A stretch of DNA of 64,000 nt from Ciborinia camelliae (GCA_025890175.1 JANPYM010000003.1:965795-1029794), one strand, 5' to 3'. Positions 37,441 through 49,546 are shown, counted from the stretch's first letter. The notes: generated by a model not told the origin, from the sequence alone. A program made the numbers and translations.

Positions 37441-38799
37441 CTAACCCAAAGGAACAAACGTTCCATTCACACACTCGATTCCCAAACTCGGATTCAACTC
37501 ACTCGTCGCATTAATACAGACGACCGTCGGATTCTTATAATCCTGCGTATAAATCTCAATATCGCTCAACCGAAAGTTCCTACACGAACTCTCCGTATTA
37601 CATTCAATAACCACCGATTCCGAATTCGTCCGATCCGGCAATCCCACATCATACCAACACGGAGACGTAACGCACGATCCATCACCATGTTCAAAAGTAT
37701 TAAGCGACCCTCTGAAATTCTTCCACGTGAAATCTTCCATCTTCACACTTGCGTTATTGGGACGTCCGGTAACCTGTCCGGGCTCCAGTTGCGTCGCGGC
37801 GGATCCTTGGTTGTAGTACGTTTGCGTGACGAAGATCGGGAACGAAACATTATACACGCGGATATTCTCCCATGTGATGTTTTTCGCGATGCCTTGGCCC
37901 CCGATCCAACTTTTAAATCGCGCTGCGTACACGGCGTCGATGACCGTCACGTCGAGGAAATGGATGTTCGATACATTGGCGAAGGATGCTTGGTTTTGCC
38001 CGAGGGAGCCGATGGATAATCCGTGCGATTGATATCCAATCGTCGCTTTTTCAAAGAGAACGTTGTGAGAACCTGATTGGATGGCGCATGCGTCATCACC
38101 GTTATAGATGATCGAATCTGAGATATGCACGTGTGTAGCCGTGACATCGAATCCATCGGTGTTGAACGGGAAGCTGCCAGAGGAGGAAAACGAATCGATG
38201 ATGGTATTTTGCACCCGGATGTTACTTCCCAATAGTTGCACGTTCCACGCAATCGGCTTGCGAGATTTGAAATATTTCATGCCTCCATTGGTCGTATTCA
38301 GCTGCAGGAGATGTGGGCGATTTGCAAGTCCCGTCCCGTTCACAGGATTGGCATCCCACCATGCTTGACCGTATGAATTTATCCACCCTGTGGTAACATC
38401 TTTGGATCCTTCGTATTGAATCCCGGGGCCGGCAAATGCGAACCAGTATAACGCAGTGCTGTATGTAAGTGCATTTGAGGCATTGACGAGGCCCTGGACG
38501 TATTTAATGTTTTGGGGAAGGTGAAGGTTGCCTTCTTGACGAATGATCACGTTTGATAGATTCTTTGCGGAAATTGGCTTGAAAACGTTGTAGTCAACAC
38601 CCTTCATAAACTCCACAATGGAATTTGAGGAGCATTTTGCAAATGCGGCGGCGATGGCTGGTGAGTCATCGGCTGTCCCGTTTGAGGACTCATATTTTGA
38701 AGGAATTGTACACGTTCTGATTTGTCCTTGGCCATTGGCATTCCCAACATGAGAGCAGGCAATCAATGAAGATAATGTGACAATATTCCTCAAAAGCAT
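37441..38799 (-). CDS. Glycoside hydrolase family 28, exo-polygalacturonase-like
   Basis: Predicted secreted pectinase of the right-handed beta-helix type. Taking the Met at 38799 gives 452 aa with a clear signal peptide ending near NANG. The frame is open 28 codons further up to 38883, but that extension is polar and would bury the signal. No introns. The GH28 set is complete: NTDG at 213-216, the catalytic pair Asp235-Asp236 in NGDDA, His259 in SHGLSIGSLG, and Arg294/Lys296 in RFKSW. RFKSW instead of RIK and the long loop after it point to an exo-acting enzyme on galacturonans. Paired cysteines and several N-x-S/T sites fit secretion. It lies a few kilobases from the AA9 gene on the same strand. 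Confidence 0.92.
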   Translation of the reverse strand: MLLRNIVTLSSLIACSHVGNANGQGQIRTCTIPSKYESSNGTADDSPAIAAAFAKCSSNSIVEFMKGVDYNVFKPISAKNLSNVIIRQEGNLHLPQNIKYVQGLVNASNALTYSTALYWFAFAGPGIQYEGSKDVTTGWINSYGQAWWDANPVNGTGLANRPHLLQLNTTNGGMKYFKSRKPIAWNVQLLGSNIRVQNTIIDSFSSSGSFPFNTDGFDVTATHVHISDSIIYNGDDACAIQSGSHNVLFEKATIGYQSHGLSIGSLGQNQASFANVSNIHFLDVTVIDAVYAARFKSWIGGQGIAKNITWENIRVYNVSFPIFVTQTYYNQGSAATQLEPGQVTGRPNNASVKMEDFTWKNFRGSLNTFEHGDGSCVTSPCWYDVGLPDRTNSESVVIECNTESSCRNFRLSDIEIYTQDYKNPTVVCINATSELNPSLGIECVNGTFVPLG

Positions 38800-38883
38800 T
38801 GTGGCTAATATTGGAAGTAAAGTTTTCAAAGCGTAATTAGTCCCGGAAGATGAATTTTCAAGAACTATTTTCTCATCTACCAA

Positions 38884-39531
38884 GACAGATGCATTTTATA
38901 ACCATTATACGGATATGCTAGCCCGATTATCTCTTGCTTATCCGGGGCCCCGAGGCCATTCAAGGACTGACTGCGGGGTAAAAGCGTCGGCAAACGGATT
39001 TCGTTGCTCCATAGCGGAATGAATTGAAGATTGTTCCTGCATGCGCAAAAATTCATTACATCAGGAAGATTTTCCAAGTTGTCAGCCTTGTGAACATCTA
39101 GTAGCCGTTTGCCCTTTTTTATATGCCGAGCCAGTCTCAAATGCAGTTTTATGTAGCTCCCCGCAGTTCACAGTGGAATTTTGGGGTAATTATGTGAATC
39201 ATTCCCCCTATTGGTGGAATTTCTATTCGGAACGGAAGGGAAAATTTTTGAGGCGAGAAACGAGCGATTTTCGTCATACAGGAAATCTGGGGTAATAATA
39301 CATGAAGGAAATAGATGCGGTTAAGATCTGATATAGATAAACCCGAATGGAAATGAGTCGCAGACCCTTTGAGGAATTTTGGCTGCTGTATAGTATACTA
39401 TAGCATAACCATCGTCAACTGTACCACACCGACAGTTTTCTCCATCTATGATGCAGGCCAAACCACTTTCGATGCCGTAAAGTGCCCGATCAACCACAAA
39501 ATACAAAACTAAAGCAAAGTTCCTGATTGAC
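38884..39531. other. Intergenic spacer
   Basis: No gene is seen. The right-hand part is immediately downstream of the 7TM gene that ends at 39532. The left-hand part is the likely pectinase promoter, with a TTTATAACC near 38894. Confidence 0.5.
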
Positions 39532-41184
39532 TCAAACATTGCTCCAAGTTTTCTTGGGATTAGATAGGTCTGATTCCTTTACCGAAAAATGAGTCGTCTT
39601 GACGATGGTCGTAGACTCCGACTTGTCGTCTATACTTTTGTCAAAGATTTCTATCTGACTACCAGTCAAACTATCGGTACTTGCTGCACCCGTAACATGC
39701 GTTTCGCGCTGTACCAGCCCGTTGTTCGGACGTAACTTTAGATCATCTAGTCCATGTTCTTCGTACACGGTATCCTTCAATATATTATCATCTTGTGCGC
39801 TTTGGCCTTTGGATTTCTTCCTGGAACCGAACGTTGTTGGGTAAGGATATTGAGCTGGATGGGTTGATTTCCTTGTTGCAAAGTTGAAGAAACCGGGCAT
39901 GAGTAAGCGGAGGAGAGGTAAGAGATCTGGAACGCAGCCCGTGGCTAACGCGAGACCTGTCTCAATTTGCGATATGGTGCTGTTAACGTTCAATCCTGGG
40001 TCGGGATTAGTGGGATGGAATACACGCCAGGTGAATTGAAGACGACAGATGCTGACGGCAGTAACTCTAGAAAAATAATTATTAGCTCTTGCCTGTAAAC
40101 AAATATTAAAGGGGCACAGTGATCACATACCCTAAACCCATACACAAAATGAATATTGCTGCAATCTTCTTTCGCCGGCTGATTTTCAAATCCTTTACCA
40201 TATAGATTGGAATACAAAGAACCAACAAGTCGGTAAAAATAGTCAGACCAGCAGTAATCAATAAGAAGTTAATACTATTGATGCATTTTCCACCCCTTAC
40301 ATATTTCCCATCTTTAAATCCAGATGTCACTGGCCCATAAGGTCCAATTCCAGGATCTGTCGCATTTGCTTTAACTTGAGCCGCTAGATCCATCTCTCCG
40401 AAATAGAAGTTATATGAAAATGGTACACATTGAAACATATCGACGAAGAAGATAGAGATCATAAGGGCAAAGTTGACGCACAGGAGTGCATATGATGCGT
40501 ATCGAACTGATTGCTTTATTGCCCCAAGTCGAAGATATAGGAGGATCATGGAGGCTTTGATGAAGCCGAGAATCGGATTGTAGCAAAGGGAATCGAACAT
40601 TAACCATTTCATTTCGGTAGGTTCATTGATGGTAAATTGGACCAGGTCTGATGTTTTGTAGCCATATTTTGCGTACGATGTGACTGATACTCAGGTCAGT
40701 CCTGTTTGAGACTTGGTTGCGTCAAGCATACAGATGCTGACGTTGCTTCTTCGCAACTTTGCAGAAAATATATCCAGAGAATAAACCTTTTTTCATGCAG
40801 AAGAACATCCCAAGTATGAATTCATAGATATGCGGCGTTGAGCAAAAAGGAATACTTCACTCACGTCCATATATAGCAACAGTTTCCACAACCGACAAGA
40901 CCTATGTTCGCCTCAGTTTTGATTCCAAGCGACAACCTTGACCCCCACAATATCTTACCCAAGCTATAATCATACAGATATCACCTAGACATTTTTCAGT
41001 AACCAGAAAAAGCAGAAAAAGTCAATAGAATGTCAGAAAACTCACTCCACATCATCAGGCCCTTCCATTGCGGTTTGGACACTAATCGTGAGGCTAAACG
41101 TCCAAAGCAGAAGATCGAGCCGATAACTTCAAAAACCACAATAATGACCAAACATGCGGTGTTCAATTGCTTAACCATTGCCAC
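39532..41184 (-). CDS. Rhodopsin-domain seven-helix membrane protein
   Basis: Second member of the fungal rhodopsin-domain family in the window. Five exons are assembled: 41184-41046, 40984-40959, 40901-40865, 40683-40131 and 40066-39532, giving 429 aa. Donors are GTGAGT, GTAAGA, GTGAGT and GTATGT. Two of the exons are tiny (26 and 37 nt), but all phases agree and the joins give continuous family-like text, with SDICMIIAWV as helix 2. Intron 3 (40864-40684) is the longest and could hide another small exon. The protein starts almost directly in helix 1. A KLRPN-type motif follows the last helix, and the cytosolic tail of about 100 residues is Ser/Thr/Lys-rich. A ligand or partner is not indicated. 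Confidence 0.75.
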
Positions 41185-42264
41185 AGATGACGATAGCGCC
41201 TCTAAAAAGGCACCCCACTAGACCAAGTGATCACCAAACGTTCGTTTTGTTTGCAAAACAAGGTTTGGAGGCGATGACTGATATCATATATGGATTTCCC
41301 AATGCTACTCCAAGATCTCATTGCAGGCTCACAAATTTGGTCTTTCGTGAAGTTGAATTGGACCCATTTCAGATTCTGAAGAATACTACCCTATGTTATT
41401 AGGTGACGAATAAGACTGCTATTCTAGCTTCTAGTTTGATAGGTGCTAAGCACGAGGTTTAAACTACAAGAATGCCAATGCTATCAGGGGTGAGTATCGG
41501 GGAAGTGGAATCTGCAGCTCGACCCCCTTGACGTCTGACAAAAGTTCCATGGGAGGGAGGGTTCAATCCACCAAAAAGCTTGCCAAGTAGATCCATAGAG
41601 CAAATGAGGTCAAATTCCACCTGGAATGTATCTCTGCTTTTAATAACTAGAGTATTGTAGTACCTGATACCCCCAATAGATAGAACTCTGTATTTAATTC
41701 TTGATTTTTGATTCTATGCCACATGATTTGGCATGCTTCGTATCAAATGGTATGTAAGAAAATTGAATTTGAACTTGAGTATGAGAAATCCGAAATGGTT
41801 TTATCCGTCGAAGATTCGAAGTGGACAATGGGAGATGCGGCGAGGAAGATAAGCACTGAGCCGGAATCCTGCAGGATGGATTGAGACTTTGGGCGGCGGT
41901 AAGGTTAGGCGGGCGCAATTGGAGGAAGGTAGCTGGATCACTGGATCTGCCCTAGTCGCCGTGGCTAATAAATAGATTGATACTGAATCCTGATACAATT
42001 TCCGTGATTGGTACCCATACTCGTCAATCCTTGTACCCGCTCCATCATTTAGACCATTTAGGGGTAGGTGGCTCAAAATGGCCCTCGCGTAGAGAGAGCG
42101 GGAACCCAGTGCGTTTGCTTGTCTGTCAGCATGCCCCTCTTTTGATACTGTACCTACTTGTACTCCGTGGCAGGAGGGACCAGGACCAGGACCTGCATGA
42201 AGTTGCCAGTCCAAATATAATTATTTTCGTGCATCTGGCTGCTTGATGATGCACAATGCATATA
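41185..42264. other. Intergenic spacer left of the MITE
   Basis: No gene is supported. Short frames near 41178, 41801 and 41977 overlap on opposite strands and have no recognisable content. The spacer is bounded on the right by the TA at 42263-42264 that abuts the MITE. Confidence 0.45.
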
Positions 42265-42664
42265 CGGAGGTTGATAGGGTAAGTATTATAAAATATATCA
42301 AAAAATGATTAAAAATGATTTTACATATAAAGATTTAACCAATAATATCAATACACTAATTGAAATTTTGTATAAATAAATTTAGATAATAAAAATATTA
42401 TAAATTTTAAGATTTGCTAGTAAAATTATTAAAAATTATTAAAATTATTGTTTTTTTATATTAAAATACTATTTTAAACTTATTTATAACCTATCAAAAC
42501 TTTCAAATTATTAAAATCATAAAAATTATTAAAATGGTCAAAATAATCGAAAAATGAAATTTTGGGGGAAAAAGTTGATGATCTAGATAATTTTTTTAAA
42601 ACGGCATTAAAAATCCAAAAAACAACGAAATAATGTTTTACATTACTTACCCTTCCAATCTCCG
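42265..42664. mobile_element. 400-bp AT-rich MITE with 26-bp inverted ends and TA target duplication
   Basis: The left end reads CGGAGGTTGATAGGGTAAGT. The right end, read on the other strand, is CGGAGATTGGAAGGGTAAGT. The match extends to about 25 bp with four or five differences. Each end abuts a TA dinucleotide (42263-42264 and 42665-42666), the target duplication made by Tc1/mariner-type transposases. The interior is extremely AT-rich, with repeated ATTAAAATTATT words, and has no open frame, so it is non-autonomous. It is the clearest transposable element in the window. The superfamily call rests on the TA and TIRs only. Confidence 0.82.
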
Positions 42665-42666
42665 TA

Positions 42667-44021
42667 GACAGTCTGTATTCTAATAAGCTATACTCCGGAG
42701 TGGTTGAAACTTAAAAGCTGACAGATAAGCTAATCATACCTAATAAAACTGCTGGGACAAACAAGTATGCTGTAAATTTCAGAGTACTGTACAGTTAGGT
42801 TACCGGTATACTGCCTTGGGATCTCTAGTTACCAACCACACCAGACGATAATAACCTTAGGGTCAGCGTAACTATTCGGCGATAGATTTAATCCTTCTCT
42901 TCTCATTATCTCATTAGATTGAGAGGCCCGCTGAATAGCAGTCATTTAGGAAGAGTGGAAGAGTGGTACGGAAGAAATCCTGGGAGAACCCGACCCATAC
43001 CCACAATCATGATCTTAGCTATTTGCATCGACCAGCTAGTGCCCCTGACTCCCAGGAAAGCACAGTCAGATCAGATCAATTGAACAAAAAAGTTAAAGCT
43101 GGCTGCTGGATATATTTGATCCTTCTAAAAAAAAGGAAATAGATGAACGGAAGAGGCGCTATCTCTACGGAAGAAAGGAATATTAATCTCCTTGGCAAGA
43201 TGATGAACTTAAGTCACACTGCATATGTGCTTACGTGAAACATAACCTCAATCTTCAAGATACTTCAAACTTCATACTTGTACAGAGATATATCTTTCGG
43301 CTTTCTTCTTCAGCCCCAGCTTTGAGGTTGAGAGTCCTTCCAATATTATCTTTCGACCTCCGTCACCTCTTCTCCAGAACCGCAACTGAACAATAATGAT
43401 TGGGATCAAGTTTGGGTCTTGACTGAGCAGCATCCTCCTATTCTGCTATCTCTGTAGTGATGAGAAAGCTATTCGTAATAATAATACGGACGTGTTTCCA
43501 TCTCCAGATTTCTATTTAAAGTATTCACGGTCATCATACCGAATGTATACCTCTAACCCCGGATATCCATGCTTTCAATTACTCGTCGCTCCTTTTTGCT
43601 CCGATCATTAAATCGGAGCATGTATGAATACACGGCGAGCAAACACTATCTTTCATCTGTACATAGTTGCAATCTATTTGTACAAACTCCATACTTCTGG
43701 GACATCAATGACTATCATCCGGCACCAAACAGCGATTATCTTTATCATTTATTGCCGCAGTATGAGGCGTCCTATCTCAATTTGGCCTTGACCATTACAA
43801 ACTCGCAACGAAACACTCCACAGATATCGTGTCAATCCACATTGTTATATTATTCGAACTCCATAGCAAATTTGGTCTTCATTATGAAAAGGCAAGTTGA
43901 CCCCGAGAAATCGGGGAGTATTTTCTTTGACTTCATTGCTTTCATAGCCTTCGTTCATATCCACCTTCATTCTTTCAATTGCACTACCTGAGCTGAGGTC
44001 ATCAGAGAGGTCAAAATCAAG
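42667..44021. other. Intergenic region upstream of the FAD oxidase
   Basis: No gene is supported in 1.35 kb. A 140-codon frame at 43569-43991 lacks any domain and ends just ahead of the oxidase start, so I treat it as promoter or leader sequence. Confidence 0.5.
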
Positions 44022-46086
44022 ATGAAGTCACTCCTTTACAACCTTATTTCTCTTCACGCTCTTCTGGTTACTGCTACAAATGTCCACAATCGAGAGGATG
44101 GGACTTCTTCAGCGGGAACGTCAATTGTAGCTTCTTCGACCGGGCTCACAGCAGCTGCATCCATCGTGACAGCCACTGGTACACTCTTCGATTTTGAGAA
44201 GATTCAATTAGAGACTGCAGGTCTTGCACAACTCAATGCTTCCATGCAAGCGCTGTTCGCATTTGGAGATGCTTCTACCGCAAATGCATCAACTATTGCC
44301 GCCTCTCGATCGGCATGTAAAGTCTTTCCTGGAGATTCGGCCTGGCCTGCGGATGATGTTTGGGATATCTTTAATGATCTACTCGGTGGAGCCCTGATTA
44401 AAACTGTACCCATCGCATCGAGTTGTTATAACGATTGGGATTATGTAAGTATAACATGTTCTCGAATCTCGCGGGTTTTCTTGATTCCGAGATCCAATTG
44501 TCTAGATGATTCGGAAGTAATACTAATCAGGACCTTAGGATGCAGATACATGTGCCTTTGTCACAGATAATTGGACTAACTCCACCATGCACGAAGCGGA
44601 TCCAACTTCCATGATGTCCCCAATTTATCAAGGTCTAACATGCATGCCTACCACCGACCCAACAGCAACATGTACGCTGGGCGGTTACCCCGCTTATGCA
44701 GTCAATGCCACAAATGTCGCACAAATCCAGCTTGCCGTGAATTTTGCAAGAAACACTGGCATCAGATTCGTGGTCAGGAACACGGGACATGAGTTCTCTG
44801 GTAAATCTGGGGGAGCAGGTGCATTGAGTGTTTGGACCCATTGGTTGCAAGATATCAGATATGAGGGTGCCGAATACACCGATGCGGATTTTCCCTATAC
44901 TGGACCTGCCTTTACATCTGGAACTGGTGTGATTGGTGAAACCATCATGAAGGCAGCTGGCGATCAGGGAATGGTGGTTGTTGGTGGTGAAGGCAAGGAT
45001 GTCGGTGTCCTGGGAGGATACATTCAAGGTGGAGGACATGGACCTATGACATCCCTCTACGGACTCGGCGCCGATCAAATCCTCTCTGCTCGCATTGTGA
45101 CGGCCGAGGGGAAATTTGTCACGGCATCTTCAACCGAAAATACGGATCTGTTCTGGGCTCTGCGTGGAGGTGGACCCGCATCATGGGGTGTCGCAACGTC
45201 TCTCACGATTAAAGCTTACCCCACGACCCCGGTCACAGTCGTAACATTCACATTCGCATCGGGAGGCAACGTCACGGATGATGATTTCTGGCTCGGCGTA
45301 CGTGCTTATTGGGAAAACTTCATCACTTTTAACAATGCCGGGATCTACAGCTATTTCTTCATTTTCCCCCCTGCGGCTTTTGGAGTAGACTATTTCATCA
45401 TGTCACCATTCTGGGCACCCAATCACACCCAAGCAGAAACCGAAGCCTTATTAGCGCCCTGGTTCTCCAACCTCACTGCGCTGGGTATAGATTTCACACC
45501 CGAGTACCATACATACGACACACTCTACGAAGGATTCGACGCCTCATTCACGCGCGAAACAGTCGGCTCCTCCGACGCCATCGTGGGCTCTCGACTCTTC
45601 CTGCAAGAACATCTCGAGGACGCCGCGACATTCAACGCGACATTCGACGCCTGGTCCAGCTCGGCCCGAAACAACGGTTCCCTGCTCGTCGGATTCAACA
45701 TCCACGCTCCCAACATCGCCAACATCTCCAACGCCGTGCTTCCCGCCTGGAGAAAAACCACCCTGCATACCATGCAAGGAACCTCGTGGACGGACCCGAC
45801 GAATTTCACCACCATGGCGTCTGCGCGCGCGAAACTCAGCGAGCTGCAATTGGGATGGAAAGCCGTAACCCCCGGTTCCGGTGCGTATCTGGGCGAATGC
45901 GATATTGAGGAGCGGGATTGGCAGCAGAATTTCTATGGCGGGAATTATGAGCGGTTGGTGGGGATTAAGAGGGCGACGGATCCGTGGTCCCTGTTTTGGA
46001 CTAAGACGGGCGTGGGGAGTGAGGTGGCGGGGGTGCGTAGTAGTGATGCTATTCCTGATGAGAATGGAAGGTTGTGTTGGAATTAG
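44022..46086 (+). CDS. Secreted FAD-linked oxidase, BBE-like
   Basis: Predicted secreted flavoprotein of the berberine-bridge-enzyme/VAO family, which oxidise sugars, alkaloids or phenolic alcohols. Two exons, 44022-44444 and 44539-46086, join in phase 0 across an intron (44445-44538) with a GTAAGT donor and TTAG end, giving 656 aa. A signal peptide covers about residues 1-18. The FAD-binding domain includes VVRNTGHEFSGKS, whose His225 is the likely covalent FAD attachment site, and IQGGGHGPMTSLYGLGAD. The second attachment Cys of classical BBE enzymes is not evident at the usual place, so attachment may be single. The C-terminus has the BBE box with NFYGGNYERL. Many N-x-S/T sites fit secretion. 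The long N-terminal extension before the FAD domain is common in fungal members. Substrate unknown. Confidence 0.88.
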
Positions 46087-47377
46087 GCTTCGTCTTGTAA
46101 ATATGTAAAAAATCAGATGGTAGTCGGAAAATGTATATAATCATTAATGTTGTTGGTTGGAAGAACGGTGAAAGCAGAATGGCTTTTTTGAATCAACAAT
46201 GCTTGTTCATTTGGCTATTAAATCAATACCTATATATATAACGATGCAATGAATGATATTGCCTGTCCCTCTCTTTCTACTCCTCCCCTCCTTCGCAATA
46301 CGTTATGTCCAATCACATATTCAAGTCCCTACAAATCAGACTAACACTAGCAGGCTACCTATTACTTACCTATATATATAGCCCAAGTAATATAAATAAA
46401 TAAAATAAAAATCCCCACCTAATACGCGCATCTCAAATCTCAAATCTCAAATCTCAAATCTCAAATCTCAAATCTCAAATCTCAAATCTCAAATCTCAAA
46501 TCTCAAATCTCAAATCTCAAATCTCAAATTTCAAATCTCGAATCTCGAATCAAGACTCTCGAGTCAAGTTTGAATTACGCCATAGATTTATTTCCTATGA
46601 TTTCCTATCATTCAAGTCGCGGTTTGATTTTGATTCTTTGAAACGTAATGTACCTACCCAGAGGTGATCTTATGAGCTACTGAAGTGGGATACACAGGTC
46701 AGGGCCCCTGTTTTAACATTGAATTAAAAAGTCCCAGGCCGCGGTAAGATCTTACCAATATGATCTAAAATTGAAAATTTCTAGTAATAGTAAGTCTTAC
46801 AAAAATAAATGTACATGAACGGGGGTATCCAAAACTCCGCGTGGAAATAGATAGATAGATACCTAGATAGTCCAATATTTTCGCAAACCCAAAAAGGTCC
46901 TGTTATCCCGCTAACTTTATATCAATATATCAACACCTGGGTAACATCTCCTACGCGATCTACCTGATCATCCAAAACTGGATACTGAGGGATCTGACGC
47001 CTGTACTGATCTGTATGAGTCGGGACTTGATCACAGCCGACTCTGGTTCCGTTCCGTTTACAACAACTCCACGATCATTCATATGGAGCGAAAGAAACCC
47101 CAAATAAGATTTCTAACTCATCGACCGATTTGCCTTCGTAGCATCTATCGCCGTGATTTGCGGTAAGCCGTTGGCGGGCAAAGCGCATGAGCGTTTTTGC
47201 TCCTAAGGATGAACATGTTAGCATCAAGCCATGGGGTGGAAGAATTTGAGAGGAGGACTACTAACCCGGATGATATCGACAAGGACCATCGGAAACTTGA
47301 GGTTTGATATTTTTGCTACATTACCCACACTTGCCTCCTGCAAATCTGATCATCTTTCGCTCCACCCCGAGTTCCTC
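46087..47377. other. Intergenic region with heptamer satellite
   Basis: Convergent spacer between the oxidase and the coiled-coil gene. Apart from the heptamer array it has only (ATAG)n near 46850-46860 and an ATATATATA run near 46370. No gene is seen. Confidence 0.55.
46431..46549. repeat. 7-bp tandem repeat, 14 perfect and 3 variant units
   Basis: TCTCAAA is repeated 14 times without change from 46431 to 46528, followed by TTTCAAA and two TCTCGAA copies. The period of seven is unusual among the local microsatellites, which mostly have periods of two to four. Confidence 0.97.
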
Positions 47378-49546
47378 CTAGGTGGGATTCAATTTTCGTT
47401 TCTTCGACGATGATGGCTCGCTTGCAGCCGTTTGACTACGAGTTCGTCGATTCAATACTTCATCCTTAACCGCGGCCAATACTTCCTCCTTAACCGCGGC
47501 CAATACCCGCCCCGCCGCCGTCTCAGCCTTTGCAACAGGGCTACCGCCGACCTTGTTTCTCTCATCATTCAAATTCCTTTCCGTAATCTCTCTCAACTTC
47601 TTCTCTACCTCGAGTGCCTTCTCAACCGCTTGTCTCTTTTTTTTCTCTTCCTGCAGCTCTCGGGAAATTTCATCTTTGCCAAGACTAATAATTTGTTGAT
47701 CAGCGAATTGTTCCCGGAACCATTCAGATCTAGCCTTCTCCGCCTCCAAAGCCTTTTCGCAAGCCTCTTTCTCCCTACTTAAAATGTTAAATTTCATTGC
47801 ATCAAAAATATTCGGCTGATATTCCGGTCTTCCGCTGCTGATTGGACCCCTTCTCTGTTTCTCTAGTAGCTCTGTGACTCTCTCCTTTTCCCTCCTTTCA
47901 TTATCCAACTGCTTTTGGATTATCCCATTGGATCGCTTCTCCCTTTGTAAAGACTGCTCTACTGTATTATTCCGCGCCTTCAGCTCAGATAGAGCAGTCT
48001 GGGGTTCTATAGCTTTGGCTTGGAGCTCATTTACTTGCTGTTGTAAGTTCTCGACCTGCCTCCATTCACTCTGAAAATTCTTCGTGACATTCTTTATCGT
48101 CTCTCTCGCTACCTCTAATTCTGCCAGCACTGTAGCTCTTTTTTTCTTTTCCATCATCAGTGCTTCCACCAAAAGATTTTCATTCTCGGCCAATCCTGGT
48201 TGCTTGGCCATTTCATTGATTTCGGCGCCAAAATCATAGATCCTCTCATACATATCTGTCCACCTCTTTGAGGTACTACCAGCCTTTGCAACTTCCAGCA
48301 TTCTCGCGTCGCAGCCAGCTTCTACAACATTGATATACTGTTGAGCGACGCTGGCTAAGGATTTGACATCGGCTTTGTCCTTCTCCGTGATCTTTTTGTA
48401 ATGCTCAACTAAGTGCTGATCTTCCATCCAGAGCTTCTCTTGAGAAAGTCTTGTCTTTTGTTCCTCCGCAAATGCGATCTGTGATATCTCCGCTTTCTTC
48501 TTTTCTTCCTCCAACATCTTCTCTGCTGTTTCTTTCCTCTGCCTCTCTACGGCCAACGCAAGCTCGGCATTTAACCTTCGTGTACTTGCTTCATTCAAAG
48601 CCAGTTCTGCCGCGATCTTCTGCTTCTCCGTCTCCTGGGCTTTTGCTATAATATGTTGCATCTTTTTCCTTTCCTCTTCTAATGACTTGGCAAGCCTAAT
48701 TTCCGCACCTACGTTCCTTTCTGGGCCATCACTCGTCTTCTCTGGGCAATCCTCATCATCACTTACGAGATCAATAACCAATGCCTTTCCTGGTGCACTC
48801 TGCATCTTCCCCGAATTCACAGACTTTTCTTTGCCTTTACTACTATTCCCATTCATACCCAAATTCGCAGATTCCCCACCTACTTTATTTTTGATCCCCA
48901 ACCCCTCAATACTCCACCCCTCCCTTTTCTCTTCCTCGACATATTTATCTCCTAGCAGAAATCTCAGGGTCGTTGTTCGCATATGCGGGTACAAATTGCC
49001 ACTGGCTGTGAGTAATGCTTTAAGGGATTCGAGATCTGCATCTTTGAGAGCGGATTCTAGAGATTGGGATTGAGGAAGAGCTTGGAGTTTCGATTGAGGA
49101 GGGGCCGGAGTCGAAGTTGAGGAGTTTGTCGTAGGGGTTATTTGAAGAGGTGTTAATGCCATTGAGGGTGGGATAGGAGTTTGTGGATATTGGTTCGGAG
49201 GGGGTTGTTGTGGCTGGTATTGAGTAGGGTATTGTGGAGGGTATTGAGTACGGTGTTGACTGACAGCAGGCAAGTAGAGTGTTGGAACTCCATCAGGATC
49301 GCTTGGGTGAGGATTGGGGTAACTTGGAGGCTGCATCCGATTCGGCCGCGGTTGAGGAGGATAATGCGGTTGCGAACCAAGATCTTCTGAGAATATTGGA
49401 CTTAATGGTGAGTAGTTTGATTGTTGTAGACGGGAGTTGAGAGGCTTTAGATAGCCTGTGTGGAATTCCAAAGGAATACCCTGACCTTGAGAAAGAACAG
49501 GTTGCCCTGCGCGAAACTTCACGCCGTTTCCTAACATCTGGTGCAA
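47378..49546 (-). CDS. Long coiled-coil protein, probably nuclear
   Basis: A single open frame of 722 aa. Residues 1-150 are rich in Pro, Gln, Tyr and Asn with repeated QYPPQYPTQYQPQ-like text and look disordered. Residues 175-210 form a small Leu-rich helical segment. From about 280 to 680 there is an almost continuous Glu/Lys/Gln/Ala coiled coil. The last 20 residues carry the basic cluster SSKKRKLNPT, a good nuclear-localisation candidate. A KEEVLAAV/KDEVLNRR tandem pair near the end comes from a 24-bp DNA duplication at 47450-47500. No known domain is recognised. The role could be structural or chromatin-related, but that is only inference from composition. Confidence 0.7.
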   Translation of the reverse strand: MHQMLGNGVKFRAGQPVLSQGQGIPLEFHTGYLKPLNSRLQQSNYSPLSPIFSEDLGSQPHYPPQPRPNRMQPPSYPNPHPSDPDGVPTLYLPAVSQHRTQYPPQYPTQYQPQQPPPNQYPQTPIPPSMALTPLQITPTTNSSTSTPAPPQSKLQALPQSQSLESALKDADLESLKALLTASGNLYPHMRTTTLRFLLGDKYVEEEKREGWSIEGLGIKNKVGGESANLGMNGNSSKGKEKSVNSGKMQSAPGKALVIDLVSDDEDCPEKTSDGPERNVGAEIRLAKSLEEERKKMQHIIAKAQETEKQKIAAELALNEASTRRLNAELALAVERQRKETAEKMLEEEKKKAEISQIAFAEEQKTRLSQEKLWMEDQHLVEHYKKITEKDKADVKSLASVAQQYINVVEAGCDARMLEVAKAGSTSKRWTDMYERIYDFGAEINEMAKQPGLAENENLLVEALMMEKKKRATVLAELEVARETIKNVTKNFQSEWRQVENLQQQVNELQAKAIEPQTALSELKARNNTVEQSLQREKRSNGIIQKQLDNERREKERVTELLEKQRRGPISSGRPEYQPNIFDAMKFNILSREKEACEKALEAEKARSEWFREQFADQQIISLGKDEISRELQEEKKKRQAVEKALEVEKKLREITERNLNDERNKVGGSPVAKAETAAGRVLAAVKEEVLAAVKDEVLNRRTRSQTAASEPSSSKKRKLNPT

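Noticed and set aside
43569..43991. 140-codon frame just upstream of the FAD oxidase
   Set aside because: No domain, signal or conserved style. Probably promoter or leader sequence.
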